Assembly (NCBI RefSeq): GCF_001613105.1
Contig: NZ_BDBS01000001.1
Coordinates: 212,457-276,456 of the forward strand
Reading direction: 5' to 3'
Length of the DNA: 64,000 nucleotides
Source of the DNA: Nocardia pseudobrasiliensis NBRC 108224
GTDB lineage: Bacteria > Actinomycetota > Actinomycetes > Mycobacteriales > Mycobacteriaceae
Shown piece after piece: positions 18,455 to 26,820 of this stretch (its first letter is position 1; each line of letters opens with the position of its first letter). The notes beneath the pieces are model-generated. The model was not told where the DNA came from. It worked only from the letters and a program-made list of their open reading frames with translations, and did no database searches. The position numbers and the translations under genes were made by a program.

Positions 18455-18775
18455 ATGGCGGGTAGCGCCAACTACTCGGCATCGATAGCCAGGGCCGAGA
18501 AGGGCCTCACCATCGCGGCGGCGATCGCGGTGCTGGCCGGTGGGCTGATCGGACGATTCGTACCGCACGGTGCGGTGCTGGCGGCGCTGGGGCTGATGGC
18601 TGTTCTCGGCGGATTGTTCGGCATGGCGCTGAACGCGTCGACGAGGAATCCGAGCGGCCGCGCGCAGCGGATCCTGTATCCGGTCATGTCGTCGGCCGGG
18701 GTGATCGCGCTGGTCGTGTTCTTCGCCGTACGCGGGAGAAACGGTTCGCCGGACATCGGGCCGGATTCGTTTTGA
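18455..18775 (+). CDS. Small membrane protein of unknown function
   Basis: About 106 residues beginning MAGSANYSASIARAEKG. I chose ATG 18455 because AGGAG at 18441-18445 precedes it at a suitable distance; ATG 18371 is an alternative. Three hydrophobic helices are visible (LTIAAAIAVLAGGLIGRFV, AVLAALGLMAVLGGLFGMAL, VMSSAGVIALVVFFAV). The short C-terminal tail is polar. It lies between whiB7 and a convergent XRE regulator. I do not recognise the family. Confidence 0.55.
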   Translation: MAGSANYSASIARAEKGLTIAAAIAVLAGGLIGRFVPHGAVLAALGLMAVLGGLFGMALNASTRNPSGRAQRILYPVMSSAGVIALVVFFAVRGRNGSPDIGPDSF

Positions 18776-18876
18776 TCGGGGCGCTGGCCGTCGGGTTGCC
18801 GAGTATGGCAGCAGTTCTCGCGATCTTCGGCGGCCACCGGGGGATTTTCGGCACGACCGACGAGTAGCCGGACCGA

Positions 18877-19485
18877 TCAGCGGCGGCGGTGTGGTGGGTG
18901 GCGGACCATGAGGCCGTCGGAGACCGCCAGGAGCAGGGTGATGGTGTCGTGGGTGTGGGCCCACCAGCGATGGCGGGTGCCCGCGGTGCAGTAGTAGGCG
19001 TCGGCGGTGGAGAGGTGGATTTCCTCGCCGTCGGCGATGAGGGTGATCGCGCCGCGGACGACGTAGACGAGTTCGTCGTTCTCGTGGGTGAATTCGCGGG
19101 AGCCGCGGCCGGTGCCGCCGGTGAATTCCAGGGCGCGTAGGTCGCGGCGGCCGTGGATCAGGGCGCGGACCGAGCCGTCGTCGCCCGGATCCGCTTGGGC
19201 CAGAACGGGATCGGCGCCCGCGCGGACCACCGGTTCGTCGGGGGTGGGGTCGGCGGCGGCGAGAAGTTCGGTGGCGGTGGTGCCGAGGGCGTCGGCGATG
19301 CGCTGTAGAGAGCGCAGGCTGGTGTTGGTGCGGCCGTTCTCGAACTGGCTCAAAAACGAGGGGGACAGATCCGTGCGTTCGGCCAGCTGGGCGAGCGTCA
19401 GGCGGGCCGCGAGCCGCCGATTGTGCACGACGTCGGCCAGACTCAGTCGGCGTGTTTCGTCCGTCACCACCTTGTCCGGATGCAC
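18877..19485 (-). CDS. XRE-family regulator with C-terminal cupin sensor domain
   Basis: A 202-residue one-component regulator. The N-terminal helix-turn-helix is LTLAQLAERTDLSPSFLSQF followed by ENGRTNTSLRSLQRIADALG. The C-terminal half is a double-stranded beta-helix cupin (FTHENDELVYVVRGAITL, then AGTRHRWWAHT), which usually binds a small ligand or metal. It is divergent from the arylsulfotransferase gene, and two palindromes lie in the shared 135-bp gap, so it probably controls that gene and itself. The inducer cannot be told. Confidence 0.88.
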   Translation of the reverse strand: MHPDKVVTDETRRLSLADVVHNRRLAARLTLAQLAERTDLSPSFLSQFENGRTNTSLRSLQRIADALGTTATELLAAADPTPDEPVVRAGADPVLAQADPGDDGSVRALIHGRRDLRALEFTGGTGRGSREFTHENDELVYVVRGAITLIADGEEIHLSTADAYYCTAGTRHRWWAHTHDTITLLLAVSDGLMVRHPPHRRR

Positions 19486-19514
19486 AGATCTACCTCTCGA
19501 CGTTTCGCCTCATT

Positions 19515-19531
19515 GTCGGTGCTGCACCGAC
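19515..19531. promoter_or_regulatory. Perfect 17-bp palindrome upstream of the XRE gene
   Basis: GTCGGTGC and GCACCGAC flank a central T, 30 bp upstream of the XRE start (minus strand) and 90 bp upstream of the sulfotransferase start. Candidate operator for the adjacent XRE regulator, or a hairpin in its leader. Confidence 0.5.
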
Positions 19532-19585
19532 GTATCCCAGTTTTTACCTCACGATGATCGCAAGTCTTCATCGAACGCGTTGGCT

Positions 19586-19599
19586 ACTGAATATTCAGT
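19586..19599. promoter_or_regulatory. Perfect 14-bp palindrome upstream of the arylsulfotransferase gene
   Basis: ACTGAATATTCAGT lies 22 bp before ATG 19621, with a related half-site CTGGATTTTCAG just downstream. This AT-rich dyad close to the start suits repression by the divergent XRE protein. The ribosome site AGGAG is at 19613-19617. Confidence 0.5.
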
Positions 19600-19620
19600 G
19601 AAACTGGATTTTCAGGAGAC

Positions 19621-20733
19621 ATGGTGGAACAGAACACGCTGAAGCGGCGCGGAACGGGTCTGATCGGCATCGATCCGGAGCTGTCGTGGCCGGGATACAC
19701 GCTCTACGCACCGCTGGCGGGCAATGGAATCGTCGATCTGATCGACCCGAACGGCGAGCTCGCGCATCGCTGGAATCTGCCGTATCGACCGGGTCGTCAC
19801 GCGCGGCTGCTCGCCGACGGCCGCCTGGCCTACAACGGCGCGACGCTGGCGATCGAACCGCCGTTCGCGATGTGGCGCAAATACAGCGGCGGATCGATGG
19901 CCACCTACGATCCGAACGGCCGCCTGCTCACCGAATTCCGTGACGATCACCAGCATCACGACGCCCACCACTACGACGACGGCCGCATCCTCTACACCGC
20001 GGTGCGACCGCTGACCGGTGCGGCCGCGCGGCGCATCGAGGGCGGGGTGCCCGGCACCGAGGCCGACGGCGTGGTGTGGGCCGATGTCATTCGCGAGGTG
20101 AGCGCCGACGGCTCCCCGCTGTGGGAGTGGCACGCGGTAGACCACCTCGATCCCGCCGAATTCGGCCTGCAGCCGCACTATTGGCGCGAACACTGGCCGT
20201 TGATCAACAGCGTGCACCCACTCGACGAGCACACCGTGATAGCCAGCCTGCGCAGTGTTTCGGCGGTGATCACCATCGACCGTCGCACCGGCGAATACAC
20301 CACGCTGGCGGACCGAACCGTCGTCGCCCAGCAACACCACGCCACGCCGCTGGGCGACGGACGAATCCTGATCTTCGACAACGGCACCTTCCGCACCGGC
20401 GAATCGGTGACCTACAGCCGAGTCATCGAAATCGACGCGCGCACCGGCGAACCGACCTGGACCTACCAGGACTCCCCGCGCGAGGCCTTCTTCACTCCGT
20501 TCATGGGCGGCGCTCAGCGCCTACCCAATGGCAACACCCTGATCACCGAGGCCGCCTTCGGCCGCATCTTCGAGATCACCGCCGAGGGCCGAATCTGCTG
20601 GGAGTACGTGGTCCCCACCTTCACCACCTATCCGGATCCGGGCACCGCCGAGGTCTTCCCCAGCCTGTCCAACGCCATCTTCCGGTCCTATCGCTATGCG
20701 GCGCAGGATATTCCGTGGCTGGGGACGCTGTGA
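19621..20733 (+). CDS. Arylsulfotransferase (ASST)-like beta-propeller protein
   Basis: A 370-residue protein of the arylsulfotransferase family, whose characterised members transfer sulphate from one phenol ester to another. Repeated propeller blades can be read as pairs of aromatic/DG turns (GNGIVDLIDPNGELAHRW, GSMATYDPNGRLL, GDGRILIFDNGTFRTGE, LPNGNTLITEAAFGRIFEIT). The sulphate-accepting histidine cannot be assigned confidently; HHDAHHYDDGR is a candidate. No signal peptide is seen, so it may be cytoplasmic, unlike E. coli ASST. A permease gene starts 35 bp after its stop. Confidence 0.75.
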   Translation: MVEQNTLKRRGTGLIGIDPELSWPGYTLYAPLAGNGIVDLIDPNGELAHRWNLPYRPGRHARLLADGRLAYNGATLAIEPPFAMWRKYSGGSMATYDPNGRLLTEFRDDHQHHDAHHYDDGRILYTAVRPLTGAAARRIEGGVPGTEADGVVWADVIREVSADGSPLWEWHAVDHLDPAEFGLQPHYWREHWPLINSVHPLDEHTVIASLRSVSAVITIDRRTGEYTTLADRTVVAQQHHATPLGDGRILIFDNGTFRTGESVTYSRVIEIDARTGEPTWTYQDSPREAFFTPFMGGAQRLPNGNTLITEAAFGRIFEITAEGRICWEYVVPTFTTYPDPGTAEVFPSLSNAIFRSYRYAAQDIPWLGTL

Positions 20734-20767
20734 GGCGGCGCGGCGACGGTCCGAAGGCAGGTGTGAG

Positions 20768-22108
20768 ATGACCGGTGTGGTGGAAACGGCCGATGAGAAG
20801 CTGCCTGCCGCGCGAGCTCTCGTGGCGGCGGTCCAGCATCTGCTGGTGATGGTGGCGACGCCGATCGCCTCGGTGTTGTTGATCGGGCGGAGTTTGGGGT
20901 TGGGGGATGGGGAGGTTCGGGCCCTGCTCTGTGCGGTCCTGTTGTTCGGCGGGGTGGGGACGGTATTGCAGTCGTTGGGACGCGGGTCGCTGGGGGCGGG
21001 GTTGCCGTTCGTGATGCTGCCCGGCGGGGCGGCGGTGGTGTTGTTCGTTCAGATCGCGCAGAGTTCGGGGGCGGCCACCGCGTCCGGGGCCGTGATCATT
21101 ACCGCGGTCGCCGGAATCGTGCTGGTGCCGGTGGCTCGGCGGTTCGTGACGCGGCTGCCCGCGGTGGTGATCGCGAGCATGATCGTGGTCATCGGGGTGA
21201 ATCTGGTGAAGGTCGCGGGCGGATTGATCGTCGCGCCGGAGGAGCGTTCGACCGTGGCGGCGGTTTCGCTGGCCGCGGTGACCGTGGTGGTGACGGTGCT
21301 CGCGCATCGGTTCCTGCCGGGCGGGTGGCGGCGGTTGGCGGTATTGGTCGGGATGGTCGCCGGCGCCGCGGTCGCGCTGGCGGTCGGGCGATTTCAGCTG
21401 CATGCCGGTGGCGGGGTCGTGCAGTTGCCTCGGCTGTTCCTGTTCGGCACACCGCATTTCGATCTGATCGCGAGTGTGCCGCTGCTGGTGTTCGGGATCG
21501 GCTCGATGGCCGAGGCGACGGGGCAGACTCTGCTCAATGCCCGGATCGTGGGTCGGACGATCGATCCCGAGGCGACCGTCGGACGCACCATTCGCGGCGA
21601 TGCGGTGACCTCGCTGCTGTCGGGACTGTTCGGTGGCCCGTCGATGGTGACCAGCGGGGAGAATATCGGGCTGCTCCGGCTGACCGGCGTGCGCAGCCGC
21701 TATGTCACCGCGCTAACCGGACTGCTGTTGATCGTCGTGGCATTCCTGGCGCCGGTTGGACGGATCGTGAATTCGCTACCGGGCCCGGTGATCGGCGGTA
21801 CCGCGGCGATCGCGTTCACGATGATCGTGGCGGCGGGGATCGGCATGTTCGAACGGGTCGATCTGCGCTCGGACGGCGAATTGATCACCGCGACGGCCGC
21901 GCTGACCGCCGGACTGCTGCCGATTCTGACCCCGGCGCTCTATCGCGACTTCCCCGCCGATCTGCGACTGCTGCTCGGCAGCGGGGTGACCATGGCGGCG
22001 GTCGTCGGCACCGTGGTGCATGTGCTGTTCGCGCTGCGGTGGCGAGGGCTCAACTGGCGCTTCGGTATTCGGCGTAACCGGGCACCCAGTCGTGCATCAG
22101 CCGCATGA
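20768..22108 (+). CDS. NCS2-family (uracil/xanthine-type) permease
   Basis: About 446 residues with 12 or more hydrophobic segments. The amino-terminal VQHLLVMVATPIASVLLIGR matches the QH motif of nucleobase-ascorbate transporters; family segments LPLLVFGIGSMAEATGQTL and GGPSMVTSGENIGLLRLTGVRSR follow. Members import uracil, xanthine or urate with protons. I chose ATG 20768 after an AGGTGTGAG sequence. It probably forms an operon with the arylsulfotransferase gene. The last 59 bp overlap the 3' end of the convergent ABC1 kinase gene. Confidence 0.85.
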   Translation: MTGVVETADEKLPAARALVAAVQHLLVMVATPIASVLLIGRSLGLGDGEVRALLCAVLLFGGVGTVLQSLGRGSLGAGLPFVMLPGGAAVVLFVQIAQSSGAATASGAVIITAVAGIVLVPVARRFVTRLPAVVIASMIVVIGVNLVKVAGGLIVAPEERSTVAAVSLAAVTVVVTVLAHRFLPGGWRRLAVLVGMVAGAAVALAVGRFQLHAGGGVVQLPRLFLFGTPHFDLIASVPLLVFGIGSMAEATGQTLLNARIVGRTIDPEATVGRTIRGDAVTSLLSGLFGGPSMVTSGENIGLLRLTGVRSRYVTALTGLLLIVVAFLAPVGRIVNSLPGPVIGGTAAIAFTMIVAAGIGMFERVDLRSDGELITATAALTAGLLPILTPALYRDFPADLRLLLGSGVTMAAVVGTVVHVLFALRWRGLNWRFGIRRNRAPSRASAA

Positions 22109-23393
22109 AGGGCACCTCGGCGTCGAGCTGCGCGCAGATGCCGATGGAACCCATCAGCACCCGGAACACCATGGCGTGCTCGGGCGGAAGCTGCAGCGAC
22201 CACGAGGTCTTCATCTCCGGGCTGCCGATATCGGTGGCCTTGCCCGCGACCCGCTGCATCCACTTGCGGGTGAAGTGGAAGGTCTCGGTGCGGATCGGAT
22301 CGGAGAACGGCCGCAGGAAATCGGCGATCTCCTGGTGGCCGAGGATCTTGCCTGGGATCACGAAACCGTTGTCGTACATGAGCGTGGTCAGCTCCTCGTA
22401 CCAGTCCTCGACCGCGAGGGCGACCATCTGGCCGAGGATCGGCGGGAAGCCGTCGGGCAGCGGCGCGCAGGCGCCGTAGTCGATGACGGCCAGGCGGCCG
22501 TCGGACAACATCATGAAGTTGCCCGGATGCGGATCGCCGTGCAGCAGGCCGACCGTCGACGGTGAGGAGAAATGGAATTCCGCCATCCGCTCGGCGACCC
22601 GATTGCGCAGTTCGCGGGTGCCCTCGGGGTCGGCATTGCCCTGGGTGATGATTGCCGAGACCGGGGTGGCGTCGAGCCATTCGGTCACGATCACCTTGGG
22701 CGCGCTGGCCACCACCCTCGGGACCACGAAGCGCGGATGGCCCTCGTAACCCTTGGCGAAGGCGCGCTGATTGCCCGCCTCGATGCGATAGTCGAGCTCC
22801 TCCTCCATACGCTCGCTGAGTTCGGCCAGCACCGGCTTCACATCGGCGGTCTGCAGAATTCCGGCGACCAGACCCGAGACCCGATTCAGGGTCTTCAGAT
22901 CCGCGCGCAGCGCCTCGTCGGCGCCCGGATACTGCACCTTCACCGCGACCACGCGACCGTCGGACCAGATCGCCCGATGCACCTGACCGATACTCGCCGA
23001 GGCGGCCGGGGCGTCGTCGAATTCGCGGAACCGCTGCCGCCAGCCGGTGCCCAGCTGCTGATCCAGCACCCGGTGCACGGTCGCGGCCGGCATGGGCGGC
23101 GCGGCGGCCTGCAGTTTGGTCAGCGCCTCGCGGTAGTGCTCGCCGAACTGCTCGGGCACGGCGGCCTCCATGACCGACAGCGCCTGTCCGAATTTCATTG
23201 CGCCGCCCTTGAGTTCACCCAGGACGGAGAACAACTGCTCGGCCGCTTTCTGGTTCAACTGCGCATTGATCTCGGACTTGTCGCCGCCGACGAGCTTGCG
23301 CCCGAACCCCACCGCGGCCCGGCCGGCGATGCCCAGCGGAATCTTGGCCAGCTTGGCATTACGGGACGAGCTACGGCGCACAATCTCGGACAC
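22050..23393 (-). CDS. ABC1/AarF-type atypical kinase (Rv3197 orthologue)
   Basis: A 447-residue UbiB-like kinase. The family features are the extended KxGQ motif (KGGAMKFGQALS), the alanine-rich nucleotide loop (APAASASIGQVHRA) replacing the glycine loop, the catalytic lysine in VAVKVQYPG, the catalytic GDPHPGNFM and metal-binding VIDYGAC. Such proteins support isoprenoid lipid metabolism in other organisms. In mycobacteria Rv3197 follows whiB7 and belongs to its regulon. Here it is on the opposite strand from whiB7 and about 5 kb away, so the linkage may be lost. Start is GTG 23393. Confidence 0.9.
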   Translation of the reverse strand: MSEIVRRSSSRNAKLAKIPLGIAGRAAVGFGRKLVGGDKSEINAQLNQKAAEQLFSVLGELKGGAMKFGQALSVMEAAVPEQFGEHYREALTKLQAAAPPMPAATVHRVLDQQLGTGWRQRFREFDDAPAASASIGQVHRAIWSDGRVVAVKVQYPGADEALRADLKTLNRVSGLVAGILQTADVKPVLAELSERMEEELDYRIEAGNQRAFAKGYEGHPRFVVPRVVASAPKVIVTEWLDATPVSAIITQGNADPEGTRELRNRVAERMAEFHFSSPSTVGLLHGDPHPGNFMMLSDGRLAVIDYGACAPLPDGFPPILGQMVALAVEDWYEELTTLMYDNGFVIPGKILGHQEIADFLRPFSDPIRTETFHFTRKWMQRVAGKATDIGSPEMKTSWSLQLPPEHAMVFRVLMGSIGICAQLDAEVPFMRLMHDWVPGYAEYRSAS

Positions 23394-23579
23394 CTACCCA
23401 TCATGGCCGACGTACCGCGCGGTGTGCCATGGGAATCGGCTGAACCGGACGGTTCCAAACGGGCGTGTTATCGGTCACATTCACCCTCCGCGCATCCGTA
23501 GGCCCTGATTGATCGGGGCTATCGGACAGCGATGTGGCCCCCGATACTGATCGGTGATCGTGCCCACAGCGGAGGAAAT

Positions 23580-23996
23580 ATGCGAATCAATCCGCTTGTA
23601 CTCGCAATTGTCGCCACAGCCGCACTGGCAATCCCGACCACACTCGCGGTGACGAGCAATGCCGCGGCGGTCGATGAGGTCTCGCTCGGCGGCGCAGGGT
23701 CGAAAGCGGTCGCCGTCGTGGACGAGGCCGCAGCGGGCGAATGGATTCCGCTCGAAATCCCTACGGAGGCGCGGTCCATCCGGCCAGATGCGGGTCGGCT
23801 CGGGAATATCGGGTCGGGCAGAACCGTGACGGCGACGATCGCGCCGATCGACGTGGTTCCGCCCGTGGTTACCGGGTCGGCCATGGCGGATGGTCTGCTC
23901 GGTAGTTGGGGACATGTCGTGCCCTATCTGTTGTCGGGACGCTGGGGCTGTGCGCTCGTATCGGCGGTGGGGTCCTCGTATACCTGTGGGGGTTGA
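23580..23996 (+). CDS. Small exported protein of unknown function
   Basis: A 138-residue protein with a clear ribosome site (GGAGGA, 3 bases before ATG 23580) and a Sec signal peptide, MRINPLVLAIVATAALAIPT, cleaved probably after SNA. The mature part is polar and ends in a short tail rich in Gly, Ser and Cys (SGRWGCALVSAVGSSYTCGG). Its last 73 bp overlap the end of the cyclodehydratase-like gene on the other strand. It occupies the position of the small gene Rv3196A in M. tuberculosis. I recognise no family. Confidence 0.6.
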   Translation: MRINPLVLAIVATAALAIPTTLAVTSNAAAVDEVSLGGAGSKAVAVVDEAAAGEWIPLEIPTEARSIRPDAGRLGNIGSGRTVTATIAPIDVVPPVVTGSAMADGLLGSWGHVVPYLLSGRWGCALVSAVGSSYTCGG

Positions 23997-24859
23997 TCGG
24001 GTTCGTCGGGTGGGTACAGGGTGCGGCAGGCGCATTCCGGATGCGGGGTCCAGGGGCGGCGTTCGATGTGGTGGGTGTCGGGATCCAATTCCAATGTGGT
24101 GTCGAGGGTCTGGGGTGGTTGGTCGGGGCGCCCGGCGAGGATGAGTTCGAGGTCGCGCAGGACCAGGGCGGTGGTCGCGGCGACCGTGGCGGGGGAGGCG
24201 TGGCCGACTCGGCCCAGTAGTTGACCCGCCAGATGGGGCCAATCGGCGTCGTGGTCGCGGCGGATGAGATCGGCGCAGCGCAGACAGCTGGTGCCGCCGG
24301 GCAGGACCAGCGGGCCGACGATGCCGCGGCCGTCGCGGACGCGGACCTGCAGATGTGGGACGCGTTGCAGGATCAGGTCGTTCACCAGATGTGGTTCGGG
24401 GACCAGAGCGTCGGCCAGAATTACCAGATCCGCCGATCGCGCCGCCGTCTTCGCCGCCGGATCGGCCTCGCGGGAGCGGGTGGGCCGCAGACCCAGTGGG
24501 CGCATTCCGGCCGTGATCGCCTCCGACAGCGGCCCGCGCCCGTGCACATGGACCGCGCGCACCCGGGTGGTGCGGGGCCGGGGCGAAAGCAGCAGCCCCG
24601 CACTCTCGAGGGCGGCCAGGATCGCCAGCGCGTCGGGTGCGCGGATGCCCACCCTGTCGGCCTGCCAGACGATTTGGGGATGGCTGAGCTCGCCGTCGAG
24701 CAGGCGCAGAAAGCCCAGGACGGCATCGGGACTCGTACCGGGCGGGCGCAGCACCATCGCGTGTTCGGGATCCCAGCCCAGCTGTACATCCCCCGACGGC
24801 CGCCGCAGCACCGCCAGGCGTGGATGCAACATCGGGCCGCAGGGGCGATACGTGGTCAT
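23924..24859 (-). CDS. TOMM cyclodehydratase/leader-peptide-binding-like protein (Rv3196 orthologue)
   Basis: A 311-residue member of the E1-like/cyclodehydratase superfamily that in thiazole/oxazole-modified peptide pathways binds the precursor leader. An N-terminal winged-helix-like part (about 1-95) precedes a Rossmann-like segment (VRAVHVHGRGPLSEAI). The zinc ligands are paired, with CLRC at 192-195 and CAC at 276-278. No YcaO partner gene or obvious precursor operon is visible, so it is an orphan. It is conserved at this place in mycobacteria, arguing for a housekeeping-like role. Start ATG 24859 is chosen over 24892 because MTTYRP fits family length. Confidence 0.7.
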   Translation of the reverse strand: MTTYRPCGPMLHPRLAVLRRPSGDVQLGWDPEHAMVLRPPGTSPDAVLGFLRLLDGELSHPQIVWQADRVGIRAPDALAILAALESAGLLLSPRPRTTRVRAVHVHGRGPLSEAITAGMRPLGLRPTRSREADPAAKTAARSADLVILADALVPEPHLVNDLILQRVPHLQVRVRDGRGIVGPLVLPGGTSCLRCADLIRRDHDADWPHLAGQLLGRVGHASPATVAATTALVLRDLELILAGRPDQPPQTLDTTLELDPDTHHIERRPWTPHPECACRTLYPPDEPDQPPQVYEDPTADTSAQPQRPDNR

Positions 24860-24910
24860 GTCGGAAAGTATGGCGCTCCGGTCTGTCCGCACCGCCGACC
24901 AAAGACCTGG

Positions 24911-25051
24911 TTATCCACAGGAAATGTGCTCATCCACAGGGCATCTCATGAGGACACGGGGTTGTCCGCGCCCCGCTCGCGACCGCACTTCCGATCGCCG
25001 CTACATCGCCGCGCGAGTGCGAATGGAAGAGATTCCCCAATTCTGTCCACA
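24911..25051. promoter_or_regulatory. Cluster of three DnaA-box-like sequences
   Basis: TTATCCACA (24911-24919, perfect E. coli-type DnaA box), TCATCCACA (24930-24938) and CTGTCCACA (25043-25051, one base from the actinobacterial TTGTCCACA) lie in the gap between the cyclodehydratase-like gene and the P450 gene. They may regulate the former, titrate DnaA, or occur by chance. Origin genes (dnaA, dnaN) are absent, so this is not oriC. Confidence 0.4.
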
Positions 25052-25156
25052 GTGCGTGCGGGCCGAAATCCTATGAGGGAAACAAACTTTCAGCCCCGTT
25101 CGCGGTGTGATCGAATGTATCAGCTCCGGTGGTGAATCCGGACGAACCACGCGGAA

Positions 25157-26701
25157 CTACCCCGCGGCCTGTGCTCCACCGCGTGCCGGACGCGCGGTCG
25201 CGGTCATCCAGACCGGCTCGTCGGGCCCGCCGGTGAACGAGATCTGCGGCCGAATGGGCCTGTCGTCCACCGGGTTCAGCTCGACGCGCTGCGCGGTGCG
25301 GGCCAGCACCACTACGGCCTCCATGGTCGCGAAACCCGCCGCGACACACATCCGCTTACCCGCGCCGAACGGCAGGTTCGCGTGTTTGGGCGGCGGCTTC
25401 GCCTGATCGCCCAGATGTCTGCTCGGATCGAATTCGTCGGGCCGATCCCACACCCGGGCATTGTGGTGCACGCCGTGCACGATGATGGCGACCGTGGTCC
25501 CGGCCGAGATCGGATAGCCGCCCAGGACATCGTCATCCAGTGCGACCCTGGCCAATCCGATGACCGGCGGATGGACCCGCATCGTCTCGGTGACGATCGC
25601 CTTGGTCCACACCAGCCGATCCACATCCTCGGCCGTCGGCACGCGACCGCCCAGTACGGAATCCAACTCCTCGTACATCCGCTCGCGCGCCTCGCGATGG
25701 CGACCGAGCAGATGCCAGGCCCAGGCCAGAGCCGTTGCGGTGGTTTCCATTCCGGCGCCGATGAAGGTCATCAGCTCCTCGCGGATCTCCTGATCGGTAT
25801 AGGCGTACCCGCTCTCCGGATCGCGCGCGTCCATCAGCAGCGCCAGCAGATTGTCCTTGCGCGCGATGCGTCCGGCGCGATGATCGGCGATGAGATCGTC
25901 GATCACCCGTTCCGCGTGTCGCAGATCGCGCATGGCCCGCGGTGCGGTGAGCCAGCCCGAAATGCGCATGATCCGCATGGGAAGCCGCGGATTCTCGGCG
26001 GATTCGGGATGTGGGCCGTGTTTGAGCACCCAGGTCGACATCGCCCGGATGGGGCGACTCAGATTGGTCATGAAGCCGACGCCGAAGAACCGCAGCAGAT
26101 TCGCCAGCCGCACCTGTGACATGGGTCCGGACAGATCGGTACCGAACATGGTGCGCGCGACCACATCCAGGGTGAGCAGGTTCATCGCGGCGTTCACATC
26201 GACCGGTCCGGACGCGGTCAGCATCCGATCGACCGCGTCGTCGGTGGCCTCGGTCATCGGGAGCGCGAAGCGATCCAGATTGCGGCGGTTGAACACCGGC
26301 TGCACCAGCCGTCGGTTGCGCATCCAGCGCCGATCGTCCAAATCGGTCACCAGACCGCGGCCGAAGGCCACGGCGAGCATGTCGTATTCGGCGCTCTTGG
26401 CGTAGTTGTTCTGATTGGTGACCAGGACGTGGCGGGCCAGCTCCGGACTGCGCACGACCACGAACCGTAGGAACGGCACCCGGGCGACCACGACATCGTC
26501 CTGCCCCGGCAGCCGGGTGATGTATTCGGTGATGGTGTGGTCGCGCACCCGCGGCAGTGTGCGCAGGGCCAACTTCCACGACTCCCACCAGGAGACCCGG
26601 GACTCGTGCCAGCGGATGAACGCCGGTGACCAGCGCGGCGGATGCAGCGCCGCGGATGGTTGTTCATCGGCCGATTTCATGAGAGCCGCCACGCCGGTCA
26701 C
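25157..26701 (-). CDS. Cytochrome P450
   Basis: A 514-residue haem monooxygenase. The I-helix oxygen-binding motif is AGMETTA, the K-helix motif is ETMR (ExxR), and the haem loop is FGAGKRMC, with the cysteine thiolate near residues 450-460. No membrane anchor is evident, so it should be soluble. The N-terminal residues (HPPRWSPAFIRWHESRVSWWESW) and overall length resemble CYP102/CYP4-like class II P450s more than short actinobacterial ones. No ferredoxin gene is adjacent. The start is GTG 26701 or ATG 26680. It lies downstream of the metalloprotease gene on the same strand with 119 bp between. Confidence 0.93.
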   Translation of the reverse strand: MTGVAALMKSADEQPSAALHPPRWSPAFIRWHESRVSWWESWKLALRTLPRVRDHTITEYITRLPGQDDVVVARVPFLRFVVVRSPELARHVLVTNQNNYAKSAEYDMLAVAFGRGLVTDLDDRRWMRNRRLVQPVFNRRNLDRFALPMTEATDDAVDRMLTASGPVDVNAAMNLLTLDVVARTMFGTDLSGPMSQVRLANLLRFFGVGFMTNLSRPIRAMSTWVLKHGPHPESAENPRLPMRIMRISGWLTAPRAMRDLRHAERVIDDLIADHRAGRIARKDNLLALLMDARDPESGYAYTDQEIREELMTFIGAGMETTATALAWAWHLLGRHREARERMYEELDSVLGGRVPTAEDVDRLVWTKAIVTETMRVHPPVIGLARVALDDDVLGGYPISAGTTVAIIVHGVHHNARVWDRPDEFDPSRHLGDQAKPPPKHANLPFGAGKRMCVAAGFATMEAVVVLARTAQRVELNPVDDRPIRPQISFTGGPDEPVWMTATARPARGGAQAAG

Positions 26702-26731
26702 TCCCTCCGCGAACCCCTTGGATTGCGCTCA

Positions 26732-26747
26732 GTGTACAACTGTGCAC
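26732..26747. promoter_or_regulatory. Imperfect palindrome upstream of the P450 gene
   Basis: GTGTACAACTGTGCAC has six matched pairs of eight in a GTGnACA/TGTnCAC pattern typical of TetR or MarR sites. It lies 31 bp upstream of the P450 start, where it would overlap a promoter. No regulator is encoded next to it. Confidence 0.3.
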
Positions 26748-26820
26748 AATCGCGTCAAGGGGGTCGCCAGCCGCTCAGCTGGGGTAATCGCTGCAACCGA
26801 GCGGCGAACGGTGAACGCGC

